Shown piece by piece: positions 10,315-21,497 of a stretch of 64,000 nucleotides of DNA. The position numbers and the translations under genes were made by a program. The stretch is taken from NCBI GenBank assembly GCA_014529385.2, contig CM043944.1, positions 81,398,384 to 81,462,383 of the forward strand, written 5' to 3'. The notes beneath the pieces are model-generated. The model worked only from the letters and a program-made list of their open reading frames with translations. It searched no databases and was not told where the DNA came from. Every line of letters starts with the position of its first letter. Within the stretch, counting starts at the first letter, position 1. The stretch comes from Adiantum capillus-veneris. Its lineage: Eukaryota > Streptophyta > Polypodiopsida > Polypodiales > Pteridaceae.

Positions 10315-11750
10315 TCAATCAACGCTTTACTATTCTGAATAAAAATGGTACCCTGAGGTTCATACATTACATGCAACCAGTTAACAAGGTAACAATCCAC
10401 AATGTGGGATACATGTCTAATTGTGGATGAGTTTGCTGAAGCTTTTGCAAGAAGTTCTATATATTCCATGGGTGATCTCTACTCTAGATACAACCAAATT
10501 CAGTTAGCTTTGGGAGCAAGGATCTTACTCCAATGTGCACACCACTCGGTTTGGTAAGGATGTGCACTCTACCACTGGGTTCTACTAATTCGGTAGCTCA
10601 TATGCTAAATGACATGAATAAGGTATTAAGGGACTTTATTCCTCATGCTACTATACCTTTCATTGATGATCTACCAATCAAAGCATTTAAAGAGGGGTCC
10701 AAAATGAGGTAAAAGATCAAAGGGGGTACAGGTTGTTTGTTGCTCAACATATTGCTGACTGTGATGCTATTTTATCTATGCTTGAAGAAGTTAACTTGAC
10801 ACTTTCGGGGCAAAAATCAACTTTTGGTGCTAAAGAGGTTTTAATTGTGGGATATTTGTGTGGTCCAAAGAGGGTCCAGTTAAAGTTGAATCTATACAAA
10901 AGATAAAAGAAACATGCTCTTCAGTTACTGAAGTTCGTTGGTTTCTGGGTGCATGTGTGTTCTACCTTATTTGGTTGCCACATTTTGCTCAGGTTGTAGA
11001 GGTGCTTTACCTACTATGGAGGAAAGGAAAAAGGTTTGTATGGGAAGAAGCTCACACGAAGGCTATTAAGAGATTAAAGAAGATGCTTAGAAGTGTGGAA
11101 GGCCAGTAATTTTAACAATTGACACCAACCCGTATTGGGTGGGCTATAGATCAGGATGATGCAAAAGGACACATGTATGTAGTTTGATTTGGAGCAAAGG
11201 TGCTCAATGCTCGTCAACAAGGTTACCCACAGGTTAAGAGAGAACTTTGAGGCGTTATTACTACTCTAAGGTCTAACAATTTTTTGGGGCTTTAGTTGTG
11301 GTAGAGACATATTGTTTTCCATGGATAGGGATGATTGCAAATTTCTCTACTATGGACATTGCCATGCTAAGATGAATAGCTTATATTAAGTCTCTTAACC
11401 TAGAATTTTGTCATATTGCAGGTAGAGATAATTCGGTGGCGGATATGTTATCAAGGGCTAGGTTTGAAAATGAAGAAGAGATGCTTACCACAAGTGATGA
11501 TGTGGGCTTAAATTTCTATACCTCTTCTCATTTACATGCAAGTTGTGGTATTGTTGCTCATGTTTTTGAATTATTTTCTAAAGAATTTTACGAGGGAGAG
11601 TGGCTTTTGATTGGCCGCTACCTTGGCACTCTTACCAAGCAAGAACAATGGAGTGATCAAGATTATAATAGCATCCGAAGAAAGGCTTATGGCTACTTTC
11701 TTAGGTATGGTCATTTATGGAAGCAGCCACAACATCCAGGAGAGGTACCA
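10315..11750 (+). pseudogene. gypsy-2 pol piece 2: RT, RNase H and tether
   Basis: The piece resumes with the RT segment LNKNGTLRFIH, then VDEFAEAFA and IYSMGDLYS (RT motif A region) and IPFIDDLPIK (the YxDD-type catalytic box with Phe-Ile-Asp-Asp). At 10,858-11,109 it reads VRWFLGACVFY ... HFAQ ... KGKRFVWEEAH, the RT/RNase H connection. RNase H ends with FCHIAGRDNSVADMLSRARF at about 11,410-11,465. From 11,436 an open frame of 105 codons runs to the TACCA target site at 11,750. At least three frameshifts and several stops are present upstream. What follows at 11,751 is an LTR of another element, so the ORF's last six codons before its stop belong to that LTR. Confidence 0.75.
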
Positions 11751-12670
11751 TGTGGGACGCATGTCTAACCTCACTATCCTATCTTATTGCAGTATTAGTG
11801 AGAACCACAATTAATTTGTCAATCCATGGGATGAAGCTGACTTGCCCAGTGCATAGAGGCTACAAGAGGTTGTCAATGTCTCGGAAAACAACTAACAACT
11901 CGCATCTAACTCAAGCTACACTCAAGTGACTGAAATCACCAAAAGCCAATCACTCATCGGCAAACAAATCACACCCGTTACAGCATCAATGACATCCAAA
12001 CATGACGAAACTTCTAGGACAAGTTTATAAGACCTAAGCACACATGCTTGTGGTCTCTAATCCCACTTTAGATCAAGTTCCAAAATCGTGATTATTAATA
12101 GCAGTGGATTTTTTACCTAGTCGTTTTTGACCCAAAATGCATCTAAATGCTTAGCAATGATGCCCCAATACCCCACCTATGCTTAGTTTTTTATTTGAAA
12201 GTGTAAATTCCTAGTTATGATGAATTTAGGCTGCGGGTCGGCGACGAAAAGCTACAAATTATTGTGAACTGCTTACGTCAATGCGTAGAGCTCTTACCCG
12301 CGGTTGCAATGCAACAAACGCAACTGCAATGTGACAACCGAGGAGGGAGTAGGAAGCGCGAGAAGGAGAGGGAGTGAGCGCCGTTAGCTCATGCTGTGTA
12401 TTTCATTATCCAAAACTTATTAAAAACTTACAAAAATTGGCTTTTATACCTTAGCCAAGGTTTTTGGGTGGTCAAAACTAATAATCTGGAGTTCTACCAA
12501 ATTTGGGTAATGACAGGTTGATACAATCTGGAAGCTTGTAGCCCCGACTCATTAATTACAGAGTTTATCCAAGAAAATAGGAGTTACAATATTTCCGATT
12601 TATCAAAATAATAAGTGTTTTACAAAAGAGAACTCCAAAAAATGGTATTCGTGTTAGCTTGCTGCTAACA
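11751..12670 (-). repeat. 3' LTR of the giant gypsy
   Basis: It begins TGTGGGACGC and ends GCTGCTAACA on the plus strand. It aligns end to end with 36,954-37,874 with scattered substitutions, a few percent by eye. A half-palindrome AATCGTGATTATTA at 12,084-12,097 resembles the palindromic motif in the element's interior. Confidence 0.95.
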
Positions 12671-12684
12671 TTCCCTCCCTCCTC
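12671..12684 (-). promoter_or_regulatory. Polypurine tract of the giant gypsy
   Basis: On the minus strand, GAGGAGGGAGGGAA directly precedes the 3' LTR, at the position needed to prime plus-strand DNA synthesis. Confidence 0.85.
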
Positions 12685-14611
12685 GCTTGTGTCGTCCCTT
12701 GACACAGCTTTATGGGCTGAAATAGTCTTCGGGCTGGCGAGACTGGCGAGTCGGTCTTTAAGCGCATTCAGTGCCTTTTGGTATCTGATTTCCCATTCTT
12801 TATCCAGCACTTGTAGAAACTACATGGTCACTCTGTTCTTCAGCTCCACCGCTAAGTAGCCTACAAACCTGGATGTGAGGTTGCTGATCACTAGTGCAAA
12901 TATCTTTGTTTGCCAAGTGAAGAATCCCATGTAGAAAGCTTCCTCGAACGCCAACATATTATGTGATGGTAAGAACATACATCGTGCGTAGAAGCCATAG
13001 AGGACTTCTTCGGAAGGCTGACCACTGAGATCATAGCATAGCCCTTTATTTCCCTCGAGGAATGATATCCACGGGGCGCCTGCTTACTCTGGCTCATGAA
13101 AAACTTCAATACAGGTGAGCAGCATTCGACATATTTTAGATAACATTGCACAAGAGAGATCCGTAGACTTTTGAAGAAAGACATGGCGCCCATTAGGGTT
13201 TTCACCATGTATTCCTCTTTGGCCGGTCCCTTTTCTGGAGCTGGCAGTCGTGGGTAGTTCAGCCAAGTTGGTCACTTCTTTGTCAGTGCCTCATGCTCTT
13301 GCCAAGTCCTTACTCTTGGTACAAGACAAAATGTGGGATCTCTTTGCAGCGCTGCAGGTGCTCTTGTGAACAAAATCAAGTACCTTGGGTTTTGTTCAAC
13401 CAGCTCAGCCTCCACTTGGGGTGGTCTTTATCTGTACCATCTGTTTGCAAGTCTGCATAAAGCCTTTCTTTAACCTATAGTAACTCCACTTTTACAAGAG
13501 GGTATATCAGGGATTGCTGATGCCATTGCACATTGATCTGATTGGGAGTGAGTTGAGTGACGTTGACGGAATGAAGAACTCGCAACTCCCAATCCATTGT
13601 TGCTTTCCACTCCTCATCCACCTCTTGTGTGATCTTTTTTTTTAGTGCATCTTCTTCAGCTTTTGATAGCTGGACCATGGGCACTGTGTTTGCCTCTGTA
13701 ATGTTTATCTGAAAATCATCTTCACCACTCAACTTTGTTGTGGACTGTGTCTCCAATTCAGCAAATGAAACCGAGGGTATATCTATTTGTGGCGGCTCTA
13801 AAGTGCTTACCTCTTCTGGGTTTCCGACTTTCCATCTCTCAGGAGCTGGTTAACTCTTTTGAGCTCACCTATTTCTTTTAGGAGCTCTTCTTCTCTTTGG
13901 ACCCGCATCAAAGCCAGGTCCCTGCGTTGAGATTGCTCCATCTTTAACTCCAGATCAAGGTCCTTGTTCTTCTTCTCCAATGCTTTATAGACCTCATCTG
14001 TTCCTTTGATCGAGGCTACGACTGGATTCTCTCTTATTTGCCATAAGAAGATTGCCTGATCATTTATTCTTTGTTTGGAGTATTATAAAGAAGTATTTGC
14101 GACATCCAATTGCACTTGAATTTTCTGAGCTGACAGGGTTGTCGTTAGAAGTTCATTTGTAACTTCTGTTAGTTGTTCGTCTTTCGCTTTGCAAGCATTC
14201 GATAACTTTGTGAGCAGATCACCTAGCTCTTCCATCTTTTTATGTTGTCTATCTCTGGCTAGCTGATGTTGTTCAACATTGGCTTTCATTTCTTGCACTT
14301 GCCTCTGAAGATCGGTGATGATGTTCATTCTGTCTTCTAACTCTCCTCGTGTCAATCACCATCTCTAACTCCTTGGACTTTGTGCTACGGCCGAGTGCTG
14401 TTGATCGGAGTCTCTCCGTCATATCTTGCATTTGCCTTGCATATTTGTTTACTTGCAGGATTACCTCATCATCGATTGCCAACCCTCTTGTCTTGCTAGT
14501 TGAGTTGATGTGCCTACAGCCTCTTATGTGTCCTTCTGCTGTGTCGTGGCTGTTGATTCTTCTTGCCCTTGAGGATGTGGCTGTTCTTTTTCTTCCTTCT
14601 CTTCCTGAGGC
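12672..14611 (-). pseudogene. Accessory ORF of the giant gypsy, C-terminal part (coiled coil)
   Basis: This is the portion downstream of the copia insertion. After an E/K/Q-rich stretch it has IDDEVILQVNKYARQMQDM, then a long heptad-like region (LEDRMNIITDLQRQVQEMKANV ... KMEELGDLLTKLSNA ... LTEVTNELLTTTLSAQKIQ) predicting coiled coil. Further on are QRRDLALMRVQREEELLKEI and TQEVDEEWKATMDWELRVL. The last domain is PWISFLEGNKGLCYDLSGQP ... FEEAFYMGFFTWQTKIFALV and EWEIRYQKALNALKDRLASL, ending close to the PPT. Several stops and shifts are present. I recognise no enzymatic domain. Extra ORFs of unknown function are known in plant Ty3/gypsy elements; a structural or host-interaction role is only a guess. 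Confidence 0.6.
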
Positions 14612-14616
14612 TTTGT

Positions 14617-14843
14617 TGTTGGAATTAGGGTTGCAGAGAAACACACACAGCTTGGAGAAGACGAAGGAAGCTCAAGGCACACAATAGAGGGTGTGTTACT
14701 TAGTGTGCAATGGAAAGATAGATAGCCCTAGAGTGATGGGCGTATATACAATGCACGGGGAAAAAAACCTCCTAAAGAGGGAAAAAATGCCCCGTCGGTC
14801 CTAGTGTGTTCACACACATCACTACCACATGTATATGGTAACA
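14617..14843 (-). repeat. 3' LTR of the copia element
   Basis: It runs from TGTTGGAATTAGGG to TATATGGTAACA on the plus strand. A G-run (complement of 14,846-14,852, AGGGGGG) just inside it on the minus strand is the polypurine tract. Confidence 0.93.
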
Positions 14844-14897
14844 AATCCCCCCTGGAGTGATGCAGTGAACGAGAGCTCGCATGCCCTGAGGACAGGA

Positions 14898-17800
14898 TCA
14901 GTCCACAAAGGGGAGTAAGCCCAAAGCTTTGCGGAAAGCTTCAAGCTTCTCACGAGACAATGCCTTTGTGAAAAGATCTGCAAGGTTGTCCTGTGTTGGC
15001 ACATAAGCCAAGCTGATCTCTCCTGCTGAGAGCCTCTCCATGAGATAGTGGTAATTCACCTCAATTTGCTTTGTGCGAGCATGAAAAACTAGGTTCCTCG
15101 CAACTGCCAATGCGCTCTGACTGTCAGTGTAGATAGTGTTGGCAGTGTCCTATCCAACACCCAAATCAGCCATAAGGCGTCTGAGCCATACACACTCAAC
15201 CGTAGCTGTGAAGGCTGCCCTGTACTCAGCCTCACAACTTGAAGTGGCCACAGTAGGTTGCTTCTTGCTCAACCATGATATACATGAACTGCCAAGCATG
15301 AAACAAAAACCACTTGTGGACACTCTCGTGTCAAAACAACCAGCCCAATCTGAGTCTGAAAAAGCATGTAAGTCTGGCGGCAATGATCCCCCCTTGGGAT
15401 AAAACAAGCCAAGATGTAAAGTGCCACTAAGGTAGCGGAAAATCCTCTTGACAGCCTGCCAATGCTTAGACCCTGGGCTATGCATAAATCTGCTAACCTG
15501 TGAGACTGCAAACTGAATATCTGGCCTCATGTTGCATACATAAATGAGGCATCCAACAGCAGTTTGGTAAAGAGTGACATCAGCAGGATCGCCAGCATCA
15601 TGTAGACTCAACTTCAAACCTGTTTCCATAGGAGTGGCAATAGGTTTGCAATCCTCAAGTCCAAACTTACATAGCAATGTCTCTATGTAACTTTTTTGAC
15701 ACAAGGCAATACCACCATCACACTGCTTAAATTGTATACCCAAGTAATGATGCAACAGCCCCAAATCTTTCATCTTGAAAGTAGCATTCAAATCAGACTT
15801 AATTTTAGCAATGTGTCTCTCATTTGGTCGAGTGATCAGCAAATCATCAACATAAAGAACCACAATGAGAAGTACATCACCCTCACGCTTTACATACAAT
15901 GTGCTTTCTGTTGGACTGTTATGAAAGCCTTGTTTCACCAAATGAGTGTCAGCTTTCTCATACCAAGCACGAGGAGATTGCTTCAACCCATACAAAGCCT
16001 TGTTACATTTGCACACTTTGTCCTCTTGTCCTTTTATGACAAAACTGCGAGGTTGCGTTACATAAACTTCCTCAAATATGTCACCATTCAAGAAAGCAGT
16101 AACAATGTCTGATTGATGTACATCCCAACCAAAATGAGCTACCAATGCACATAGAAAACGCACAGTAGTCATACGACAAGTGGGAGCAAAAGTCTCTTCA
16201 TAATCTATGCCTTTTTGCTGTGCATAACCCTTTGCACCAAGTCGAGCCTTATGGCGATCGATCTCACCATTCGGCTTGCGTTTCAACTTGTAAACCCACT
16301 TCGTACCAATGGCCTTTTTGCCAGGAGGCAAATCACATAAAGTCCATGTGTCATTTTCTATAAGTGCAGCATATTCTGATTGCATGGCAGCCATCCAATT
16401 TTCTGAATTCTGTGCTTCATCAAAAGACAGAGGCTCCTCAACATCAGGTAAGCTAGACACCGCCAAAGCATAACAATCTGATGCATAAGATGCATGGCAA
16501 GAGCCTGAACGAGTACGACTAGACAAAGGTGCATCCAATTTACTGTCACGCAAAGTGTACACCAGCCATTTTGGCATGCCTCTAGCCTGCTCATTTTCAG
16601 CCCTTTCCTCATCAAGTACATCATGTACATCTGCATCAGTAATAGGCTGATCTGAAACGTTTTCAAAAACCCCCATAGGCTGTACATTTGCCTCATTGGA
16701 ACTTACATTCGTATTTCCACCACTGAAAAGAGGCAACAAAGTGTCATAAATGTCCTGTGAGCTTACATTACTGTCTCTAGTACATGACAGCAAGGGCTGA
16801 ACAGAATCTTCCACAAACACTACATCCCGAGAAACCAGAATACGTTTTGTTTGCGGATGATACAACCTATAACCTTTGCTTTCAGCACTATAACCAACAA
16901 AAATACATTTGACAGCCTTATCATCCAATTTTCTGCGCTGCACTTGTGGCACCAAAGCATATGCCAAACAGCCAAAAACACACATGTGCTCAATAGAAGG
17001 TTTTCTATCATGCCATGCTTCACATGGAGTAATAGACTGCAAAGCTTTCGTAGGACACCTGTTAAGTACGTAAGTGGCACACATGATGGCCTCAGGCCAA
17101 AAAGAATGCGGCAAAGCTTGACTTTTGACCATACATCGTGCCATTTCCATCAATGACCTATTTTTCCTCTCAGCAACACCATTTTGCTGAGGTGTATAAG
17201 GCACTGTACATTGGTGTTTTATCCCACGACTAGCCAGAAATGCATTAAATTCATGAGACATATACTCCCCCTCTCGATCGGAACGGAGGGTGCCCATAGT
17301 ACATTTCGAGACATTTTCAGCCATAGCCAGAAATTGTTTGAAGCACATAAAAACTTCGGACTTCGCTATAAGCGGAAATACCCATGCATGCCTGGAGTAA
17401 TCATCAATGAAAGTCACGAAATACAGGTAATTGCCCAAGGACGGAGTTTGCATGGGCCCACAAACATCACTATGCACAAGCTGCAACCTGCATGTGACCC
17501 GAACTGAACCATCGTTTGGAAACTTAGAACGATGCATCTTACCCAAAATACAGCCTTCACAAACATGTTTGGCAGGTGCTTCAAGAGGCGGCAAAGAAGC
17601 AACCATATCAGATTTCTGCAAACGCAGCAAACTGGCAAAATTCAGATGACCAAAACGTGCATGCCAAAGTTTTGCATCTGAAATAGCCCTTGAATCTGCA
17701 ACAGCATTTGCAAAGTTTTGTCCACACTTGTCATACAAAGTGAGCTTATACAACCCACGGCACAAAAGCCCAGATGCAACAATTTCATCACCAAAACTGA

Positions 17801-18080
17801 GATCATGAACTGTATATCTGTCATCCACAAATTTGACTACAAGTCCAAGTCTAGCAAGTGCGAATACAGACAAGAGGTTCTTCTTGATCCCAGGTACATA
17901 AAGTGCATCAACAATTGTGAAGTAACTGCCATTAGCAGCAGTGAGCACAATCTTTCCAACTCCCTAAACTGGATAAGAGGCATTGTTGGCACAAGTGACT
18001 GAATTCCCATGAGGGACAGACTCAAGAGAGGCAAACAATTCACGATGTGAGGTAATGTGCTTTGTAGCACCACTGTCGAA
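14898..18080 (-). pseudogene. Copia pol: protease, integrase, RT, RNase H
   Basis: The minus strand reads a protease with FDSGATKHI, just after a TAG at 18,081. A second TAG (17,964-17,966) is followed by an open frame of 932 codons. The GAG-pre-integrase zinc finger contains LWHARFGHLNF ... CEGCILGKMHR. The integrase core has HSDVCGPM, FIDDYSRHAWVF, LRSDREGEY and PQQNGVAERKNR, giving all catalytic acids. The RT includes TKWVYKLKRKPNGEI, SDIVTAFLNGD, LYGLKQSPRAWY and the catalytic VLYVDDLLI. RNase H has FSDSDWAGC and SSCEAEYRA. A third stop (TAG, 15,150-15,152) cuts RNase H before YTDSQSALAVAR and VPTQDNLADLFTKAL. Apart from these stops the protein is full length. Confidence 0.93.
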
Positions 18081-18083
18081 CTA

Positions 18084-19259
18084 CCACACATGTGAATCTG
18101 TAGCAACGGACAAGCATGCATCATGGACAGCAGGATTGTAAGTGCACTCTGCGCTAAAAGCCCATTCTGCATCAACATCAGCAACACATTCTCCTTTCAC
18201 AGAAGACTCAAAAATGGCTGCATTTGTAGTGGAACCAGCATTTGCAGTGGAACCACCCTCTTTCTTCTTAGCCTCTTTGGCCTTCAACTTAGGACACGAC
18301 TTGATCAAGTGATCATTAGCTTTACAATAATGGCAACACATCTTCTTTTTGCCCTTATCACCAGAATTTCCAGACGAAGTACTGCCAGCAGAAGCATTAG
18401 GAACAGAATTTTTGCCACTCGCAGCAGAACCATAAGAAGTGGTTGCATTACTATTACCACCCTTTCTTTGAGAAGCAATAAAAGCCTGTTCAATTGCACA
18501 CTGCCTAGTCCTGTTTTTTCTAGAAAGTGACTCTTGCACCAGCAATGTGCATAATGCATCAAACTTGACAACTTCACGATTTCCTTGGGTCATCAGTCTC
18601 CAAGTACTAGCAAAAGTCTGGTAGGAATTTGGTAAGGCATCAAGAACAGTCTGCACAAGGGAACTGTCTGAAATGACTTCACCTAGCAAAAGTCTGGTAG
18701 GAATCTGGTAAGGCATCAAGAATAGTCCGCACAAGGGAACTGTCTGAAATGACTTCACCTACAGAAATAAGCTACTCATTGATATCCTTGACACTAGCAA
18801 GGAAAGTGTCCATATCATCTTCCTCATGCATAATCTTCGACTCCAGCTCTTTACGCAACAAAGCAATTTTAGCCTCATTGCGGCTTGCATAAGACCTGCT
18901 AAAATATCCCAAGCCTGTTTTGCAGATTTTGCTGAACGGATGTGAGGAACGATGGTGCGCTTCACAGACAACGCAATCAATGCATGAGCCTGCGCATCCT
19001 TAACATCCCAACGAGCTTGTTCTGCCGTAGGCAAAACAACTCTAACAGCTGCAATCCTTGCAGCAAGACCTGCAACATCCTCAACATCGCCTACATTCTC
19101 AGAACCAGGACATACATCAATGCCCTGCACAATGTTCCAGACACCCTTTGACACAAGAACATGTTGCATCATAAAAGCCCACATAGGGTAGTTGTCCCCA
19201 TCCAACCTGTCCTCAGCAACAAACATCATGAACACATCTGTGTTGTTGTTGTCAGCCAT
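18084..19259 (-). pseudogene. Copia gag with CCHC zinc knuckle, frameshifted
   Basis: An ATG at 19,259-19,257 starts MADNNNTDVFMMF. Then come LDGDNYPMWAFMMQHVLVSKG, the usual copia gag N-terminus, and SAKQAWDILAGL. A frameshift near 18,890 and a stop near 18,770 are followed by a 76-bp duplication that shifts the frame again. The frame recovers with LPNSYQTFASTWRLM ... LLVQESLSRKN. A CX2CX4HX4C knuckle (CHYCKANDHLIKSC) is the RNA-binding motif. It ends at the TAG (18,081-18,083) that separates it from the protease. Gag would form the cytoplasmic particle. Confidence 0.85.
18609..18760. repeat. 76-bp tandem duplication in copia gag
   Basis: 18,609-18,684 and 18,685-18,760 are near-identical (AGCAAAAGTCTGGTAGGAAT ... 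TGACTTCACCT) with a few differences. Because 76 is not a multiple of three, the duplication shifts the gag reading frame. Confidence 0.9.
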
Positions 19260-19607
19260 GGTAAATGTTGCACCTGCTGTGAAAACTGCCCGAAAATAGG
19301 AGAAACCGAGCGGGAACAACCTGTGCTATATAGCACAAACCGTAGAAGACTATAAGGCACCTGTTATGCAAAAAACGGCACTGACAGAAATTCTGCACAA
19401 AATGACGAAATAGCCTGTGCAGTACTGCCTGTAGTGGAAACGCAGGCCGAAATGAGCCCAAATCAAAATTCTGAGCAGACCAAGCTCGTCGAGCTCTCCC
19501 AAAATATTTGTCGACCTGCGAACGCTCGCCAAATCTCACTGAAATCGAAGAAAGTGAGCAGGCGTGTGTTGGAGCAGCTGGCGACTAAGCCCAGGAGGAC
19601 GTGACCT

Positions 19608-19619
19608 GCTCTGATACCA
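19608..19619 (-). promoter_or_regulatory. Copia primer-binding site (initiator Met tRNA type)
   Basis: On the minus strand TGGTATCAGAGC lies two bases after the end of the 5' LTR. This is the common plant copia PBS, complementary to the 3' end of initiator tRNA-Met. Confidence 0.9.
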
Positions 19620-19621
19620 AT

Positions 19622-19848
19622 TGTTGGAATTAGGGTTGCACAGAAACACACACAGCTTGGAGAAGACGAAGGAAGCTCAAGGCACACAATAGAGAGTGTG
19701 TTACTTAGTGTGCAATGGAAAGATAGATAGCCCTAGAGTGATGGCCGTATATACAATGCACGGGGGAAAAAACCTCCTAAAGAGGGAAAAAATGCCCCGA
19801 CGGTCCTAGTGTGTTCACACACATAACTACCACATGTATATGGTAACA
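19622..19848 (-). repeat. 5' LTR of the copia element
   Basis: This is the 227-bp partner of 14,617-14,843, followed by the TTTGT duplication at 19,849-19,853. The six differences by eye imply a moderately recent insertion. Confidence 0.95.
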
Positions 19849-19853
19849 TTTGT

Positions 19854-21497
19854 GGATGCCTCGGCTGCTTCTTGCTGTGTGGAAGTAGAAGGTGTTGGCT
19901 CAGACTTTGTTGTGTCCTCTTGTGCAGTGGTTGCCTGTTGTGCAGGTTCTTCTACCTTTTGCTGTTCAGGCTCATCTTCTTTCTCTTTTTGTTTCTCTTA
20001 CTGGACAGCCTCTTGTGCAGATTCTTCTACTTCCTTTGATTCAGGTTATGTCTCTTTGGTGGGTTCAGCTTCTGTGGCTTTCTTTCTCAAGCTCAAATTT
20101 TTTAGTGGTGTCTTTACTTGCAGGTGATGGTGGTGGGCTTGGCATAGGATTTTCTTGTTGTTCAGTAGACGGTGAAGTGGGTCGGGGAGACCCTTAACCT
20201 TGGTCGTGTGCTTCTTCCCTTGCCGTTTCCTCGGCTTGTCTCTGTTCCTCCGCCTCTTTTGTTTTCCTTGCCTCTTCTTGGGCTTCTTTCAGCTTGAGGG
20301 CTTCTGCTTCTTGGTACGTTTTTTCCAAAGACTGTGTTGAATCTTCAGCCTCTTTTCTCATGTGATGCTTTGTCCTTGGGCCCTTAAGTCCGCTAGGTAC
20401 CCATTTTTCGGGGTCCTTTCCTTGTGCTTGTCGGCTGCGCTGGTAGGCATGTTTTTGTCTTTCAAAACGAGCTTGCTTTTGCACTAGTTCTTCTTGGTGG
20501 GCGGCCACAGCTTTCCTCTTCATCTCCTCTCTTCTTGCCCTCTTTTCCTCATTATCAGAGCTCTTGCTGCTGTGCCTTTTCGGCAAGCTTTCAATCAATT
20601 CTTCATCTGATTTATAGGATCTTTTGGCTGACCTTGTAGCTCTAGGAGATGGTTGTGCTGCTAATATCCATGTGTTTTGGTCTGGGATAGGCTGTAGGTT
20701 GTTGGCCATGACGATGGCATGGTACACAATCCTTGTCAAGACTTCTGGTGCACCCAAGTAAGTGATCTTCCCTTCTTTATTTGTGCCCTTCAGAGTGGTC
20801 AGGCCGTATTGGGCGTGGTCCACCGATTGCCTGGTTGTTGACTTGAGAACTTGTGTGAAAGTGGTGGCAACCGCGTGATTTGGCGTGGTGTACCTTGGTG
20901 GCCTTTTAGCCAAGAAGTGGAAGTGATGATGGTATAACCTGGCTAGTTCTTCAACTTGCTTGTGAATTAAATCTGAAAAAGTGGCTGCGTCGGTTTCTTT
21001 GGTGAATGTACCTGCCATTCTCCTGTCCCTTGCTCTCATGGTCATTCCTTCTGTGGGCAGTCTGAGTGCCTCTGCCACTATTTCTTTAGTTATTACCACT
21101 TCGATCTTATTTCCCTACGTGTCAGATATTTGGGCAGTTCCATCTTCTTTAATAGTGGACAAAAGCTCGTAAGCTTTTTGAAAATCCACTCCACAAGGCT
21201 CCTGTTCATAAAAGTCTCTGAGTCCTAGCCTACGGTTGGCTTCTTTGGTCTCAGGCTTCGCGGCAACATCATATACTTCCTTAGGTAGGATTTGTAACTC
21301 GACTTGATGTCCCTCCTCACTCTTGAATTATCTGCCGGTGAAGACTGTGGTGTGATGCTCTTCTAGCTGTTCTTTGGAGAGATAAGCTGCCTTGGTGGCT
21401 TTAACTGAATCTGGATCCAATTGATATGCGGGCAGTTCTTGTAACTTTTCCTTCTGGTTGAGCTTTTTCTTGGCCCTCTCTGTTGCTTGCATGGCTC
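19854..21497 (-). pseudogene. Accessory ORF of the giant gypsy, N-terminal part
   Basis: On the minus strand the frame opens after a splice-acceptor-like GAATAG (21,499) with GAMQATERAKKKLNQKEKL. It runs through QLDPDSVKATKAAYLSKEQL, then a region with EVVITKEIVAEALRLPTEGM, which resembles N-terminal segments of 'putative plant transposon' proteins; this is a weak recollection. Next are HHHFHFLAKRPPRYTTPNHA and YGLTTLKGTNKEGKITYLGA, then a strongly basic/acidic, lysine- and glutamate-rich half (KRARREEMKRKAVAAHQEEL ... EAEALKLKEAQEEARKTKEA). After a stop at 20,194 the same frame stays E/Q/P-rich with two more stops up to the copia insertion at 19,853. With the part beyond copia it totals about 1,190 codons. 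Confidence 0.65.

Larger units (their letters stand above)
14617..19848 (-). mobile_element. Ty1/copia LTR retrotransposon, 5,232 bp, nearly intact structure
   Basis: Two 227-bp LTRs (14,617-14,843 and 19,622-19,848) differ at six positions by eye. They are flanked by the duplication TTTGT (14,612-14,616 and 19,849-19,853). PBS and PPT orient it on the minus strand. Gag and pol are recognisable in copia order (protease, integrase, RT, RNase H), but several stops and a 76-bp duplication make it non-autonomous. It is inserted in the accessory ORF of the giant gypsy, between E/Q-rich segments that read in the same frame on both sides. Confidence 0.95.
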
